NCBI GenBank assembly: GCA_900708905.1
Contig: CAADRB010000019.1
Coordinates: 995,514 to 1,059,513, forward strand
DNA: 64,000 bases
Direction: 5' to 3'
Source of the DNA: Hymenolepis diminuta
Taxonomy: Eukaryota; Platyhelminthes; Cestoda; Cyclophyllidea; Hymenolepididae
The position numbers and the translations under genes were made by a program. This document shows, one piece after another, positions 39,901-54,900 of this stretch. The notes beneath the pieces are model-generated. The model made no database searches. It was not told where the DNA came from and saw nothing but the letters and a program-made list of their open reading frames with translations. Within the stretch, counting starts at the first letter, position 1. Each line of letters begins with the position of its first letter.

Positions 39901-42900
39901 CTTCCGCAGAATAGGATCAGCGCTACGGATGCAGAGAATTTGCTTCTTCTTGTTAGACATCAGCTTGTTATGTTACCCGGCCCACCGACTCCCATACTAC
40001 CTGCCGATGCAAAAGTGGATTCCGAAGCGACTTCTATTCCGACGAATAAACCAGCAGGTGGATCAGGATATCTTGAAGAACTGGATATATCGCATAACAA
40101 TCTGAGGGTACGTTGATCTTATTACATCATAGTATTTTGGCAGAATAATGAGAAAATTAGGAGTTCACTAGCTTGCGAAACGGGGCTTGCGTCAGCTAAT
40201 TGATCTTTAGTCCGCTTTAGTGTTATAGTTTGAAACAAAATAATGTTTCCTCTGCTCTTTATTAATGGAAAATACACCTTAAGAGCGCTAATTTGCGCCG
40301 TTAGTTGTCAGAAACATTGAATGTGCATCGATGGATTTTAAACTCCTAACTTCTAATTTGGTAAGGATGTACGTTATCGCCGCATAATATTTACACTCTT
40401 CTGGGTGAATTCTGTCAAGGTTTGGGAAAAAATATTTTTGAATATCTAATAAACATTGACCATACGTAACAGCAACAGTGCATTCAATGGTAACTCACGT
40501 CTTAAGCAGTTTCTTATTTTTAAGGCTAATAAGTCTTCTAATACAGCTCTTATTTCGAATTTGGAAGAAGCTAATGTAAAAAGGGTCACACATAAGCTCT
40601 AGTTATATAATAAGGTTCAGGTTGAAGACTGAATTCGCCAACTCCAACTGTTCTTTCATTCGTTCTGGAAATTAGACATTGAAAGATTTGTAAACGTCAT
40701 ATCTTTGGTACGAGCATCAGGCAAAATTGGATTGTGTCGATTGAAGAGCTATCATTGCGTAGTGGCTCTGCGTATGCACACAATAAAATTAATCGATTAT
40801 TGTGTCACGAGATTAGCGCTAATTACTGCTAACTAGGATGTCCAGAGTATTAAGCTACTTATTTTACGGCAACTAATTGTTAAAATTCTTCCTAGAGCTG
40901 CTTAACGAATAGTCCTAGTCAGGGGAGTGTCTGAATAGGTCTTTTTATTTAAGAAAAATCTTTAAGTCGTCTTTTTGCTACGATTTCAAGCAGTTAAAAG
41001 ACACGAATGGGGACGCCTGATCCCTATATTCAAGATAAGCACAAAAAGCCATTACAGGAGGACGCATATCAATTCGAGAGATATAATGAGTAATACATAG
41101 TGATGCACAGAAATCAATTCTTGAACAGCATCCACGTTAGTTGATTTTGAATCACAGACACATGAATCAATATAACTCTTATTTTGCCCCAATATTGTCG
41201 AGCGAGTATACCTTTCTTCGATGGGATTTGAGTAATTCAGTTGTTAAAATGTATGCTCCCCTTAAACATCTCTCGGTGATCAAACGCAGGCATCAGTTGT
41301 CCGCCGTTTTAAGCCCTTTGTTAAAACTCACAAATTTCTTCTAATTTGAGGTGTAATAAGAGGCAGATCATACTGTAAGCCCATTACCACACACACAGAG
41401 TTTGGTGTATATCGCCTAAATATAAAAGGATTTTTATAACCTTTTGCAGTATGGAAGCATGTCTCCACATGATTACATTAATTTGTTTTGCCTGTGAGTC
41501 TGAGTTTGTCGGAAGGTATGAGCACGTTGATTCTTTGTGGAGATCTGGCTCACAGGCAGGAGGGGGTCACCTAATAAACAGATAGATTATTAGAATTCAA
41601 CTTAAGCGAACATTGGTGAATTCTGCTGTGGTAGTAACCCTTGGCTGGCATCAATTGACTGCTCTCAGCTATTAAAAGAGGAGGCAAATGAATAGATTTT
41701 CGCAGACATTAACTTGCTCAGTAATCTAAGCATCGCATGTTAAAATTCAAATTTTGGAATATTGGGGACGTAGGAGGCAGTAAAATGACATGGTGAACTT
41801 AAAACTAAAGTTATGTAAGATTCTTGAAGTCATGAATCAATTTCATACTTCTAACGCCCCCTTCCCCCCTTTAACGTTTACTGGTCTCTTTCACTACTCC
41901 CAGTATTTATATGCTTTCCCATAGTAGAAAGGTATTTTGTGTTGTCATGGCAATATAATTTTCTGTTTCCTGAATTTGTTTGTTTTGATGTAATAAGTTC
42001 GGTATCTTTTTAAACAATTTATGTGTACTATTTGATGAAAAATGTTACGGAAACTGCCTTCTAGAAAACAAAAATTTCTTTCAGGGTCTCGAAATGTGTA
42101 GGCAGGAAATTTTTCTGCAGGCTGACAATTATATTATTTTTTTTGAACTTATTGCACCTTATTTTACAGTAGAGTAAATAATTACGCATCAGTTTATTTT
42201 ATATTCCTAGAATTATTGCATGGAAATGATATTAATAGAAACTACAAGGTCATCACGATTCCTAGTTCTAAATGAGCTCCAATGCCTTTTAATGCCTCAA
42301 AATGAGTAACATTGGCAATAAGAATGAAAACATGCTCAATTAATGTCCTTATTCTATTACATCTTTCCACTCAGACTTAAATTAAGCTTAATGATATTTT
42401 ATTATGACCATGATTGGATACCTGGTAACAAACTCGACTCGAATAAAAATTTGAAGTTTCTCTAGGAAGAATATTTTAAGCGTACCAGGTTGAAGATATT
42501 ATAACCTTAAAATGTTTAACTCTCGCTTGAGTTCTTTAAATTACCCAAAACCATGAACATTTTTTTAGAGTTGGATTTTGCTGTAGCAACTTTTCAATGT
42601 TTATCGAATGCATTTAAATATACATGTGGGAATATAGTAGGTGCTTTTTCACGTTGCAAATCCAGTCTCCCGCTCTGAAACAGAGCGTTCGAAAACTAGA
42701 TCCTTATAAAAATTTCTAGATTATTAAATGCTCAAAAAATTGCCAAGTTGTCGTCACACTATGGAGTTTAGAAACCAGTTGATTTGGTGCAAATATGAAG
42801 ATGAATCATTATAGAAGTACACACTCAGATCAATTAAAGGACCGTAAAACTTAAGGCCACAGAGTCTATACTGAAGTCCTGCACGATGTAAGAAACTGTT

Positions 42901-45900
42901 GTGATTAGTTGAAATGTCTAATAAAACCTCATGCTTTTACAAAAAGAAAACAAATTAAATATTAAATCATTTAAGTTTTAAAATAGAAAGCTACATTTCA
43001 ATCATCTTATACATGGTAGTTTAAATGTTTTGATTGGTCTAATTTCCATAGCAACATTTTAACGCCCCTCTCTAACCAGATATACGCAAAGCTTGTTCAT
43101 TGTGACATCAGTATATCAGCGAGAAAGACTTAGTTATCATTTTCAAATTTCTATCTCAATAGTAAACTTGTCTAAAAGATATAATTCAATAAATTAATCG
43201 GAATAGTGCGAGGGAGGAGCATGGATTCAATGAAAACTTGAATAAAGATATCATTATTACCGTGAGAGCGCAAAAGCTAGACGTTAATCACACTACGTTC
43301 CAAATACAGCGAGTATTTGGAACTGATAATAAGTGAATGAGAAGTAAGCATCTGTTTCTGGAATGAGATTATTTATTATTCAATATTTATGAAAACACAT
43401 GACGGGAGAATACATAACATGCATAAACATTCACCTGCTGTTTCCTAAACTGCTAGACGTCATTATTATGTGAAGATTGTATAGAGTATATGAATTGCAC
43501 AAAGGGATGCATGAGTTTCAAGTTCCATATCGAAGAGGGAAAGTTTATGATAACGTTTTCTGTATTTTGACTTTTGTCTCCAGCTTTTACTCGTAATATT
43601 TAGTTCTGAAAGTTATATTCATGGAAAATCTTCTCTGTATTTCGTTGAACAAAGTTTGGATAAATCAGATGAAAACCCACATTCGGTGTCGCAAAAAATA
43701 AGAGTAGTTACATGAACGATCTCTTTACACGCCAAGAAAATTTTTAAGCTAACTCGAGCGTTTGATTGCTAATTAGTATTAGTAGTAGACACCATTATAG
43801 AACCTGTTGCCTCGAGTTTTCTACGACAATTCTTGATTTTTTCCTAGATCCGAGCGTGTATTTCTGTAATTGCCTATTACGTTTAAACTCGAACAAGTGA
43901 TTGCCGAACGTCTTATTGTGCCTATTACTTGGCAAGATCTTCAACATTTAAACATTGAGAGACCTACTTTTCAATCAATCTGCATGCTCGTGAAAATAGG
44001 TTCAATTAATGTACTAATTCGTTATTTTTCACTTCACTATCTCCAGCTAAATATTGCCTATATATATCATGCCTCAATTGCCTTGAGTGAACACAGCTTA
44101 CCGAGTTCCGTTGACTTAATATCTCTAGATACGTCATTTCGCCATGTTGAGACTGCAATTTATTCAATATTATGTTAGATTACTTTGTCCTCTCGACTAT
44201 TAGGAGAGAAAAAGTGAATTGAATTGGCAAGACCGATCGTTATGGTTAAAAAACCGATCAACAAAGAGTGGACATCGTAGACAAGCATTTGTTGCAAAAC
44301 TGGTGACCAATAATGAAGTTTGAATTTTGGAATGTGAATTGTCCATTTATTATATTTTTTTGTACAGCCCGTCACTAATGCCTTAACTCTGCTCTCAATG
44401 CCTTTTTGATCCTCTCCCTTTTATTGCTTTAGGGCTTACTTTTGTTGCTAACAGAGCTGATTATTTATTATCCGATAAGAGAAAGCTATTTATTTCTGTC
44501 ATTACGTGATTAGTAAAGTTTATATTTTCCGCCTTATTTTACATTTGTATAGGAATCTTATATTTATTGTGTTGCATATGCACAGTTTTTCGCAATACCT
44601 GATTCCCATACAGTATTTTCTGTACTCTTACTTTTGTCCAGAAAATTTAGTTTATTACGATGTAGGTACGAAAAATGAATTTATTTAAAGAAAACCTGGT
44701 TTCATATTACAAAGCAAATCAATAAATCGACAAAATATTAAAAAAGAGAGTTATTCTTATTATGAACTTGGCTGAATCTGCTCTACTTCTGCTTGTGAAA
44801 AATTCCTCTTAACTATCAAAAAAGCAGTTGTAAGGATTAATATTCGCTAATCTTACAATATGAGTCGTATATCCAGCCATTCAGAGCATCTTTAGACGGC
44901 TTAGGATTAGGCCGTGGTCTTATTTCACACATACATTGATCTGCTACCTTAATTTGCTTATATATTTTACCCAGTACTGTGTATGACACATGCTTTAGGC
45001 TCTTTATCGATTTCCTCTCAAGTATCTAAAAATTGCTATTTGAACTTCATTTCCTTACTTAGTCATTGTTTTGGACTATTAGTAGCAATACAGATACCTT
45101 TTTTCTGTTCCCTCTTAATATGAAAAGAAACTCCTCAAGCCTCCTAGAAGTTTTAATTACATTTAACTTGGGTAGAGGGTGTCTAGGAATCTCTCTGCTG
45201 TGAGAAACCCGAATTCTACCACTTCTTGTTGACCAGATTATCCAGTGCAGTTGGCTGTCCACATCATTAGGTATGAATTGATGAACGGCGATCTCTGACT
45301 TGTCAGACGTGAACTTTAACCGCCACACCACAGTTGTGGAAATAATTTTAAACACTGAGCTTGGTTAAAGTCTGCAAATTTAACCCACGCTCGGTTTCTT
45401 GTCTGTAGATCTGTACTTACCAATGCGGTTGGCTATTTTGATCACCGAATGTGCATCAATGGAAATATGATCCTATATCCTTGCCGTGGCAAACGTGTAT
45501 GTTGATTAGAAGTGAAGTACAGTAACGTTTTATGTCTTTTATCTGTTCAATTATAGGACAACGGTGTCCAGATACTCTGTGCTGGTCTTCTCCAAGCCTA
45601 TCATCTGCAACATCGCCGATTAGAGGTCGCCTTGACAGCTATCGCCCAGTCAACGAATCCTGACTCAAATCCAGTTACCATCACTGTTGACACTGCCAAT
45701 CTTCCTCCCAGGTGTGCTCTTCCTCGAGCTAGGGGCCTCCAACGACTCATTCTGGCTGACAATGGTCTCGGCAATAACGGAGGCTTCAATGGAGCTGGTA
45801 GACATTTAGCAGCGGTTCTTCGGTGCTCTACTGAACGTTTGGCACCACTTTTAGGTGGTTTGACGTTCCTGGATTTGAGCGATAATCCGGGACTGGGAGA

Positions 45901-48900
45901 TGGTGGTGTAATTGAACTCTGTGAAGGTCTGGTTCGCAATTACACAATGAAGGAGCTGTATTTGAGGAACGTTAAGATGAAGTTTGATGGTAAGTGGTTG
46001 ATTCCTACTGACGGGTTGTTACTCACTAATTCCCTAATAATATTACGCTTTCATATTAAATTGTGGGTTCCAGACATGTTAATGCACAGTTTCTGAATGA
46101 AATACAGGTCAAAAGAGTAGGGGAGGGGGGCGGGGGAGGTGAGTGAGATTTTGTTATCAGGCGAGACCTCGAACAATTTTTCTTTTATTCCAAGATAGCT
46201 AGTCATGGAGTTAAGGATAATGTTTGTATTACCTAAGGCTTAATCATGCCAATAGTGATATGGTTGATCTTTTAATATTAGTCGAGAGGTCTTGCTTACC
46301 TTTCATCTCTTTTAATATACTATTTAAAATTTTTCCTTCAAAAAATTCAATTATATTTCTTTGCTTCGTGTACTTTTCAATGGACGTGTGACTGCTACCT
46401 TGTAACCTTTTGATATTCCATGTTAAAGGTAGTTAATCATCTAAAGCGTTTGCATTTTATTATTTTGTAATAATGAGTTCATTTATTTAAAGATCGTATC
46501 GAATGGCATAGCTTACAAATTCCAGTAGATTGAAGAGAGAAACCTCTGCGAGGCTTTAAAATACCTTTTTTAATTTCGATATTCTCTTTCAGTTTTGACT
46601 TGTAACGTTTAGTTCCGAATTTCATATTCACGGAACCATATTCTCTTTATTTCGTTGAAGTGAGATGGGTTTAGAATAATTACATGGCGGACCGCTAAAG
46701 TATTATATGTTATCAACCTCTTTAATGTTTGTGCCTGATATTCACTTAATTAAATATGCATGTTAAGTGAAATTGCATCTGTTAGTAAATTTTGAACGCC
46801 ACATCATACCAACATCCTTTCAGGGACTCGTTGCTGGTTTCGATCTGTTGATTAAATTTTCCTTTAAATATAAACACCAGACAAAAATAATAATACAGAT
46901 AATTAAACGCCAGATTGGACAATAATTTCATTTAGTTTTCGTCAATCTGGGGGATGTACACGCCATTTTGAACGAAGACACTCGATTCATATTACTGGGA
47001 TAGTTCACAATTACAATCCACTTAAATTCTCCCAAAATCGGATATTTGCTGGACTGATTAAATGTGAAGAAATGAAACTGAGCTTAACTCAGTAACTCAT
47101 GTTTATTCATCTAAATTGCATTAACTTTTTCGGAAAAAGGGAAAATCTCAACATACCATCACCTCTCACCAAGTATTTAACTTGAATTTTTATCATTACT
47201 TCCTGCATCAATTTTCTATTAGTGCACATACACTGAACGATTTTACCTTTTAATCAGGTCGCATCAGTTCAGTTTCCCTAATGGCAGTAGTGCGATTTAA
47301 TTAATATATAATTATTTCATTTATAATTATTGACCGCTTCCCTATTATCAGGTGACATAGCTCGGCTAATCATTTTTGTTTATTCAGTTGGTAAATAAAT
47401 ATATGTAATTAATGAAAAATATCATTCCCACTATTTCGTCTTGTTTTATTCCATCTACTACAATTGATCAGCAATGACCTTCTAATTTTCTATACATTGT
47501 TCAAGTTCATTTGTCAATTACTAGAATAACTCCCCAGGCCCATTGTTAAAAGTGTTCACATCAGTTGGCTTAGATAGAAAGAAGATATCCCGAAGTTACT
47601 CTTTTCAGCTACCATCCCTATTGTTGACGAGATAGTCAGCGCGGTTGGCTATTTGCATCATTGAGTGTACACTTATGGGCACTAATCTCATGACCTCTAG
47701 CTTACTAGGTTTGCATGTTGACCACCGTGTGCTTATAGGATTATTAAAAGTTATTCATTATATCATCCGGATTAACGTATGCAGAGCTTCGAGGTTTTTA
47801 TTTTGGGGAGAGGATAGAGGAGATTTAGTCTGTGAAGTTCTTTTGTACGATGAGAAGCTAAGATTGAAATATTTGCACTGGCTTTTTTCGCTACATTCTG
47901 GAATTCTTCGAGTTCTATTGATTCTTGCAAATGCTCTGTTGTTTTGTAATGCTGAGAAAACACGGAGATTTGTTTATGTAAAGTGTTAAAAAGTAATCAT
48001 TCTAAATAATTGAGGATGTATCACAAAATGCCACCTCTATCACAACATCCGCAGCTATTCGCTACTCGTCCAGCATTGGCGAATTTTACAGGTTTGTCAT
48101 TCCTAACCCGGTATTTCCCTCTTCGCTCTATTAGTATCGATGAAATTAAATTAATTTTCCTATTTACTTAACGTCACACAAGGAAGGAATTATTTTATAT
48201 TCGTTGTTTTCTCCAATATTTTCGCTTTTGGTCGCCGATGGTCTCGAATTGTACTTTCGAGAGTACTCTCGAAGGTGCTTGATCTCTTCAGTGTTATTTT
48301 TCTTGAGACTTATAAATTAATCAATGTCGAATTGATCTAGAATACATTGTACATGGTGGGAAAGTTAACTAAACGAACTATGCAATTTGTAGGCATTTGA
48401 TTTTGTTTTCTAATTTATATCTTGTTCCAAGATACGTTTTAAATTAATACAAGATGAATGTGTTTTCTGAAGAAATTAGTATAACAAAATACTTTCACTT
48501 CCGAAATGTTTAATGCCTTTTAATGGCTCTTGAATTTATCTAAAGTTGCTTACCAATTTGACCCAGTTTTCTACTTCAAGTACTCAGTTCTCCGTACGAC
48601 TTACCCCTGGGCTTTTAGACATTTTAGATTTTGCCTACGTTGTCCAACGTCTCTATTTTGATCACGAAGCCGAACATTCATATTTAGTTCCCCTCCTATT
48701 TTACGTCAGTGTTGTAGAACAATTTCATCTATTCCAAGTTCTCTACGGTCTAAATGTCTTCAATGAGTTCACTTTTTAAATGTTCCTTGAAATATGTTAG
48801 ATTACCTCATGTATCCAGTAAATTTCAGTCTCATCTAGGATAAAAAACGCCATTATTGAGACTTACAAATAAATGGAGTTGTTTCTTATCAAAGGCCTTT

Positions 48901-51900
48901 ATTTACTCAACCTAAAAGCGTGACGATTTCATTCAGTCTTCACAAACCAGAAGTAAGGGTTAAGTAGCGTCCACGTAGTCGTTCTCATCACGTATTCTTA
49001 TTGTTGTTATGCGTATTTCTTTTACTCAGGTTATGGGTACGTTTTCTTGTTTTAATTTACAAAGTTTATTTTTTTTCCATTCACATCTAAAGAAAAATAG
49101 AGAAAAGGAGTGTTATGAGGGAGGAGAAAAATTTATGCACTATTTATTCTCATACAAAAGAATTTTTACTGCCATCAGACCTCCTTTAGCCGAATTTGTT
49201 GAGAATTATGTGTTCTAAATAAAAAAAATATTTGGATTTAAATCTTATCTCACTTATCGTTAAGTCGTAAAAAAAATGATTTTTTAATGTTTTAATGTTA
49301 AGTGCAATTTGGATAAACTGATGCATGCCTTTCAATATTAAATCGAAATTTACTTCAATAAAATTTAAATATTTTCTTGAAATCTGGAAATTTTTCGGAC
49401 TTTTGATTTGCCATGGGCTCTTCTTTATAGCATTTGAGGACTTAAATTCGTTTTGAGATTAGATTTTGGTATGATTGGGGAACAGCTGCCTTGGATATTG
49501 ATTTTCAGGATCGATGACGTGTATGCACTTACATTTTCGCTATCACACAGTTTACAATTCTGTTCTTATATGCTAGATTGCAGGAAGAATTGTATACCTC
49601 AAGTTGAACTACTTTGAAGAAGGAATGGGATCAGACTTTTTAGCTGGTATAAGCTGAGATTTATAGGTTTGATGCTGTTTTTATATTAGCAAATATAAGC
49701 CATTTTACACGCAAGTTTTTTGATCTATTTTAAAAGTTAGATCCAACCAGTACAGTTTGCAGTAATATGTAGTATAACAAAGGTTAGATAGGGAGTTCCA
49801 CTTTTGCAATAAGACTTGGGAGGAGAATTATAAAATTAAAATGAGATGAAAATGGCTATTTATCCAGATAAATAGCAGAGAACTTTCCAGTATTACTCTA
49901 GTCTGAATTGTGAGCATCTCTAATTTATTGCATTTATTTGTAATTTGATAACGATCGCTTTCCCACTATGAAAAATTGTTAAACATTTTTGCCTTTCTCA
50001 AAGTTGTAATACAATAATATAATTTCATTCCTTTTTTTTTCTATCGATTTCCAACAAAACCAGGCTGAAGAGGCAGAGCTTGAAAAGTGTCAGTGTACTA
50101 AGAAAATTAGTGAAGATTTCCGTAAAAATCAAGTGGGGTGAAGTGGTTATGAGTCTCTTAGTGTTTGTATAGAGATAAATTGAAATTACACTTCAGGAAG
50201 GGAAGAGACTTTGAATTGGTACTTAGTAACACCGAAGTCCAGTTAGGGCAGGAACATTATGGTCCAGATTATTTCAGTTAAGAGTTTTTTGGACTTGGAT
50301 ATACCGAGCCACTTCATTTGGAGAATAGTTTGACTACCTCCATCTGAATAGGAATTCTTATTTTTTCTTACTTCAAGGGAATCTAACGATCTATTTCATT
50401 TCCTTTCTAGGTGCCTTCGCTCTCTCAGGGTACATCGGTGAAACCAAATCCCTTGTTACATTAGATATTCGGCAGAACCCTATCGACGTAGCTGGTATAA
50501 TGGCTATCACTCGTACCCTCAAAGTCAATAGATCTCTACATTCTCTATTTTTCGATACTCAGAATACTAACATACCTACATCAGAGGTAAATTTAATTAA
50601 TAGAGTTTTCCGCATGTTTACCTTGAAAAAAATTAAAACTCCATTATATCTAATTTCCAGGAGAATGAAATGATGCAGATTTGTCTCAAAGAACTCACTG
50701 AATATCTTCGAAGAAATCGAAGTATTCAACTGCAACCAGAGCCAGATTGCTGTCAAACAGTTGGCGACGAGGGTGATACCATCTCACCAAAGATCCAAAA
50801 AGCTGTTCAAAGAGTGCCTTCCCTACCTATGCCAGATGATATCAGCGACCGAAAGAATGAAGAGGAGGAGATTAAGGAAATACTTCTAGACCCTCCTAGA
50901 CCGTCAGGTTATGTATCACCTCATGGATCAGCTAACCTTGAGGATGTGTTGCTAGATATGCCCACTATGGTAGCTGATTCGCCATTCGAAATTGAATCAA
51001 TATACCCGACCGAACAGTTACAGTATGCAGTAACCGAACAGTCTGACTTACTGACATCTGAGAACGCAGATATCTCAATGAACCAGCCGTTTGACGATCA
51101 GCAATTAAAAATGGCTACAGAAGAAATTCTCAATAAAGAGATCTCGGTAGGTACATCACTAGTTGAAGAAACTAATATCCCAGTTCAACAGGAAGAACAG
51201 GATCCTGTTGAAGAGGTTCCTATTAAATTGGAAAATATGGATTCAGCTCTTGAAGAATCAACGTTACTTAAGGAAAATCCTACTGATGAAATAACATCCG
51301 GAAGTCTTGGAGTTGAATCGTCGATGAAATTTGAAACATTCTCGATGGAACATAATGAGCCTACTGTTGAAATTGCAGACCGAAAACATTTAAAAGCCCT
51401 TGCACCATCACCTGCTGAAGCTGATAAATCGAATGTTTATCATCAGGGCGATTTTGAACCAATAATTTTACAAGCTCGCAATACCCCAATCCCTTTTCCG
51501 GTTTCCGATGAGAAATCATCGTTACAAGCTGCCATACTAGACTCCAATCAACAAGAAATAATTGAAAGTGATGATTTTAAAGATACAAACGAAATTTTCA
51601 CTGGGGAGGTGGGTCAATTTGAAGAGACTAATGCTCCAATCACAATGACAATGTCTGAGCAACAGTTTGTTCAACCGGCCGAGTCCTCACCTTGCTATGA
51701 AATTTCACAGCCAGAGGAAATCATTTTGAGCGAATTTAACTTGAAAAGTGCAGGCCGAATTTTGGCAGAATCTCAGCCAGAGACTGAGGTGAAGATCTCA
51801 ACTAATTCTGAATCAGAAATTCCAAAGGAGACTTCTTGTCTCACATCTAATCCAAATATGTTCAATATCATAGCAACAAGCCAAGAGAAGCCCATTTCTG

Positions 51901-54900
51901 AGGATTTGTTAAAAGAAGCCATGCAACAATGTCGGGGTGCTGAAATAACTTCAGAGATGGGGGATTCACCGTATGATCTTGTTACTTCTGAAGATATTAT
52001 CCGTAGGGATGCGGAAGTAAGTGGATCTGAGGGCTTCTCGTTGAATTCATCGGGACATTCACCTTCAAAATCTACTACTAAGGGAGTTACAGTGGCATTT
52101 GATTTGGAAGAACATACTGAAGAGGAATTACTAGCGGAGTCATACAAAAATGAGGAGACTTATTGGAGAGACACAGAATTGGAAAGTGAAAGACCTGAAG
52201 GTACTTTTGTCTTGAAAAAGGAGCAATCTGAAATTTCATTTTTGGACCCTAAGGAAATAGGGGATGTTCCTGAAACTGAATGTAACAACTTTATTGAACA
52301 TTTTGCTGAACCCAAAAATGAAAGTTGGAACACTCCAGTAATACATTATCGTGGATCTGAAAAAACTGTAAAAGAAACAGAACTAAATAGAAAAGAGTCT
52401 TTCGAAGATACCGAAGGAGTCCTGGATAACGGGACTCTTAATGACCAGACTTTGTGTGAAAATGTTAACAAGTTAGAGAATACGAAGGGTTCATTAGTTG
52501 CCGATGAATCTCAAATTGAAGTTAGGGGCGAAAAAGTTCAAGAAGCTTCCGACGGATTCACTTTCCGAGCATCTAATGTTAAAATGGAAGGGTGTAATGA
52601 AGAACACGAACTCGAGGTTGTTAATGTTATATCAAAGGTAGAATCCAGAAGGAATGCTCTTGAATCCCAAGATGACAGAGATGAAGCTGCGCTTAAGCCT
52701 TGCGATTATTTCAGAAGGAATCTATCGAGTGATAAGTTGGTTGAATTCAGAAGTGAAACTGCAATTTATGAAGAAATGAATGAAAAGAAGCCAACATTGT
52801 TCCAAATATTTCATTCTGATGAGGAGGAAATGGATCAGCTGCAGGCCAGAATTGAAGAAATGCCTCCAACGGACGCTTTAACAGAGGGAAGTAAAGGTTC
52901 GGCTATAGAGCCTTCTCTTCATTCTGAATCAAACCTTGCGGATTATTCAAAGAACGAGGCCTATTGGACTGATTTTGATCAACCTGGGTTGGAAAAGCAT
53001 GTCTCTGACCCTTTCAATTTACAGTTGGAGCAATCCAAAATGGGGAAACTAATAATGCATGATATTACTGAAGAGGAAGATGTGTTAGATCAGCAAGATT
53101 CTTTTGTAAAGCCCGACTCTGAGTCCCAAATTAGGAAACCCGTTGAATGGGAGACGGGTGTGTGGGGTGATGAGGACAAACAAGGTGATTTGGAGGTGAC
53201 TCGCTCGATCGATCAAAGGGATCCTCAAAGTGATAACTTGGGTATAACCACCACCATAAATCAAGAAAATGACGATGAAGATCCTTATGCTGCTTTAAAC
53301 GCTCCTGAATTTAAATCTGCCAATGGATGGGAAGATAAAAATTGGGATACGGAACAAATATCTCATCTTTCTGAAGTCCCAAGTGATTCAATTACAGTAA
53401 AACCTGATACTGGTGTTAATCTACAGAATGATAACTTAAAGAGAGAGGATAATGAACTGTCACAGTGGCTGAGGAAAGCTGATGACATCAAACAGGAAAC
53501 TGGGGAGTCTGATCGGCAGGAAAGCAAACAGGGAGCTTTTAAACTACTACAAATTTCGGAAATTAAAGGTGAACTCGAAGAATCGAGTTCCATAAACGAG
53601 ACTTATTCTGTTGAGATGAATGGACAGAGAGGGTTCAATCATCCAATGTATGGAGAAGAATTGTATGATTATTCCTATCCGACGACCGAACACAAAACTC
53701 CACCCGAGATATACCCGAAATATCAGAATTCGGAAAGTGAATTAACTTTCATGGGTCAAGAAGACATACAACACGATGATCTTCATTTCCGAGCTGAATT
53801 TATCGTTAAAAAGTCAAAGAATCCAAATGCGAGCGAGTCGGTAGGTACTTCAGAGAACATTTCGAACCCGAAAGAAGCGGATAATTGGGCTACTGAAGAC
53901 TGGGGTGAAGAGGAATCTGCACATGCCTTAGGTTCCAGAACAAGGAGTAAGAGTCAAACTAAAGAGATTACGAAGACTGGGGTTGATGTAGGCGAGTCAG
54001 CTTACTTTGGACATGACAATGTTTTTCAGGAAAACTTCGAATCACTTTCTTCAGTGTATATACAGGCTACTTCAAAAGAAGTAGAGTTGTATCAATGTGA
54101 AACTGAAAAGACGGACGATCAAGAAAAATTTACTGTCGCTCCTATTGGAATTGAACAACCAGCTTCAGATCTCGAGACTGCAGAAATAAATCCAATCAAA
54201 GGAAGCTCAGAAATGTCAAATGTCAAACGTCTATCTGGAGATACTTCTCAGAGCGACTTAATGTTCCGTCCAGTAGAGGGAAATAAGGGAGTGACAGGGA
54301 GCCTCTCCGATGTACGGGCAGTTGCAAATGTAGAGGCACTAAATGAAGGGGCAGTTGAAGATTGGGATATGAAGATGAATGCTTCACCGCCGGAGGATTT
54401 AAACTTACGTCCCGTAAGTGACATTAGGGAAAAACTAGAGTATTCAGTTGCTTCAGAGGAAATTCTAGAAACAGAGAATATGATGAAGTCGGACATTCAG
54501 AGTGCAGATTTACACAGTGATAAATTGAAGCTTAAATTGCCTGATGATGAAATCGCGCCTTCCGTCTTAAGTAAACAGTTTGATTATTCTAAGGTTTCTC
54601 TCAGTATTCCTGGAATCGCTTCTGGAGTTACCTTCACAGACTTTGCAACCGTTGGTTTAAAAGATAGTAAGGAATCCGAAAAAGATTTGCCTGTTGTAAA
54701 GCCATTCCTACCTCCAAAGGCCAAAGATATGGGCTCAAATGAATGGAGTGCAGAAGATTGGGATGATGGATTAAATACACTTCAATCAGATGACAAGGAG
54801 GACAAAGGGAAAAAATCGATAGAGAAGTCGCATCTAGGTGAATTAACATCGGAATCTGGAATTGTGAGTAAAGGTTTGATGAATTGGTCAATGAATGATC

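Larger units (their letters stand above)
40108..45556 (+). other. PPP1R37 intron 6
   Basis: 5449-nt intron, the largest in the window. AT-rich; carries SINE-like copies at about 40285-40392, 45192-45340 and 45395-45500 and one member of a short dispersed repeat near 43510-43665. An ORF at 43870-44178 (102 aa) shows no recognised similarity. Confidence 0.65.
45990..50410 (+). other. PPP1R37 intron 7
   Basis: 4421-nt AT-rich intron with one SINE-like copy at about 47600-47735 and the second copy of the short dispersed repeat near 46510-46665. A G-run (GGGGAGGGGGGCGGGGGAGG) sits at about 46120-46139. No ORF with recognised similarity. Confidence 0.65.

Noticed and set aside
43870..44178. 102-aa ORF in PPP1R37 intron 6
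   Set aside because: No recognisable similarity, AT-rich codons and no splice or promoter context; probably chance.
45601..45939. 112-aa minus-strand ORF opposite PPP1R37 exon 7
   Set aside because: Shadow of the real plus-strand LRR exon.
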